DNA from: Nocardia sputorum
Lineage (GTDB): Bacteria > Actinomycetota > Actinomycetes > Mycobacteriales > Mycobacteriaceae
Assembly (NCBI RefSeq): GCF_027924405.1
Contig: NZ_AP026978.1
Location: forward strand, 620,001-684,000
Direction: 5' to 3'
Length of the DNA: 64,000 nt
In this document: positions 63,939 through 64,000 of the stretch, piece by piece
How the letters are laid out: each line of letters begins with the position of its first letter
How positions within the stretch are numbered: position 1 is the stretch's first letter
Notes under the pieces: generated by a model
Databases searched by the model: none
Seen by the model: the letters and a program-made list of their open reading frames with translations, nothing else
What the model was told of the DNA's origin: nothing
Program-made: the position numbers and the translations under genes

Positions 63939-64000
63939 ATGCAGTTTGAGATCGTCGAGCGGGACGAGACGTGGGTTGCCGGGCTGCCGGTACGCAGCCC
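63939..64000 (+). CDS. GyrI-like/effector-binding domain protein, N-terminal start only
   Basis: The first 20 codons read MQFEIVERDETWVAGLPVRS and run off the window. The sequence MxxEIVERxExxVAGLxV is the usual start of GyrI-like or AraC-type effector-binding domains (small multidrug-sensing fold). Purine-rich GAAAGAG precedes the ATG. Assignment rests on 20 residues only. Confidence 0.6.
   Translation, partial: MQFEIVERDETWVAGLPVRS

Overview
The window is a high-GC actinobacterial chromosome segment. The evidence points to Nocardia: NfpA/NfpB-like MspA porins of a mycolic-acid outer membrane, a conservon (Cvn) signalling operon, an SRPBCC-epimerase fusion, many GTG starts, and gene order close to Mycobacterium tuberculosis over long stretches. 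Locus names from M. tuberculosis are recalled gene order, not the result of a search.

Layout. (1) 1-5812: acyl-CoA dehydrogenase end, SnoaL-like protein/LysR divergent pair, P-loop kinase, an ECF41-type sigma factor (SigJ) beside an FAD oxidoreductase, and a small K+ channel. (2) 5834-26787: housekeeping block matching Rv0946c-Rv0957: pgi, succinate-semialdehyde dehydrogenase (local insertion), chorismate mutase, pcrA/uvrD1, M23 peptidase, sucCD, DUF5336 protein, perM, purN, purH. It is interrupted at 12.5-17.3 kb by accessory genes (membrane protein, HbpS-like protein, a small protein/XRE-TPR regulator pair, SRPBCC-epimerase fusion). (3) 26991-28249: lipoprotein and a lectin-LysM protein. 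(4) 28330-31230: bidirectional zinc-starvation locus. Cysteine-poor ribosomal paralogues S18, S14, L33, L28 run left; a CobW-like Mrf homologue, L31B and L32 run right. Two Zur-box-like sites lie between. (5) 31684-37888: DUF1906 hydrolase-like protein, then the cvnA-B-C-D operon with a fifth MHYT-like membrane gene. (6) 38246-42611: mprA, mprB, pepD, moaB2 (Rv0981-Rv0984 order) with MprA-box-like direct repeats before mprA and pepD. (7) 43305-46453: four MspA-type porins, a tandem duplication of a two-gene unit. (8) 46536-52712: SAF protein, FmdB-like zinc ribbon, 5-FTHF cyclo-ligase, galU, glp (MoeA-like), rimJ, sepX/glpR (Rv0990c-Rv0996 order). (9) 52804-58059: tRNA-Ala(CGC) followed by an eroded island with an integrase remnant, a regulator fragment, an unknown membrane protein, an alpha/beta hydrolase and a HAD protein, and long stretches with no convincing gene. 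(10) 58060-64000: unknown and secreted proteins, two TetR regulators, a P450-ferredoxin pair with a tandem operator, a small Cys-rich protein, a family-5 uracil-DNA glycosylase, and the start of an effector-binding-domain protein.

Two themes recur. One is envelope and divisome maintenance: PerM, the DUF5336 protein, Glp, SepX/GlpR, the M23 peptidase, MprAB-PepD and the porins. The other is stress adaptation of core machinery: zinc-free ribosome, ECF41 sigma, MprAB. The most notable sequence-level observations are the two-sided Zur locus, the matching MprA repeats, the homogenised porin quartet, a probable CTG start for purN, tandem hairpins after rpmF, an SD-bearing leader ORF overlapping the M23 peptidase start, and a small conserved-looking ORF whose SD sits in the moaB2 terminator hairpin.
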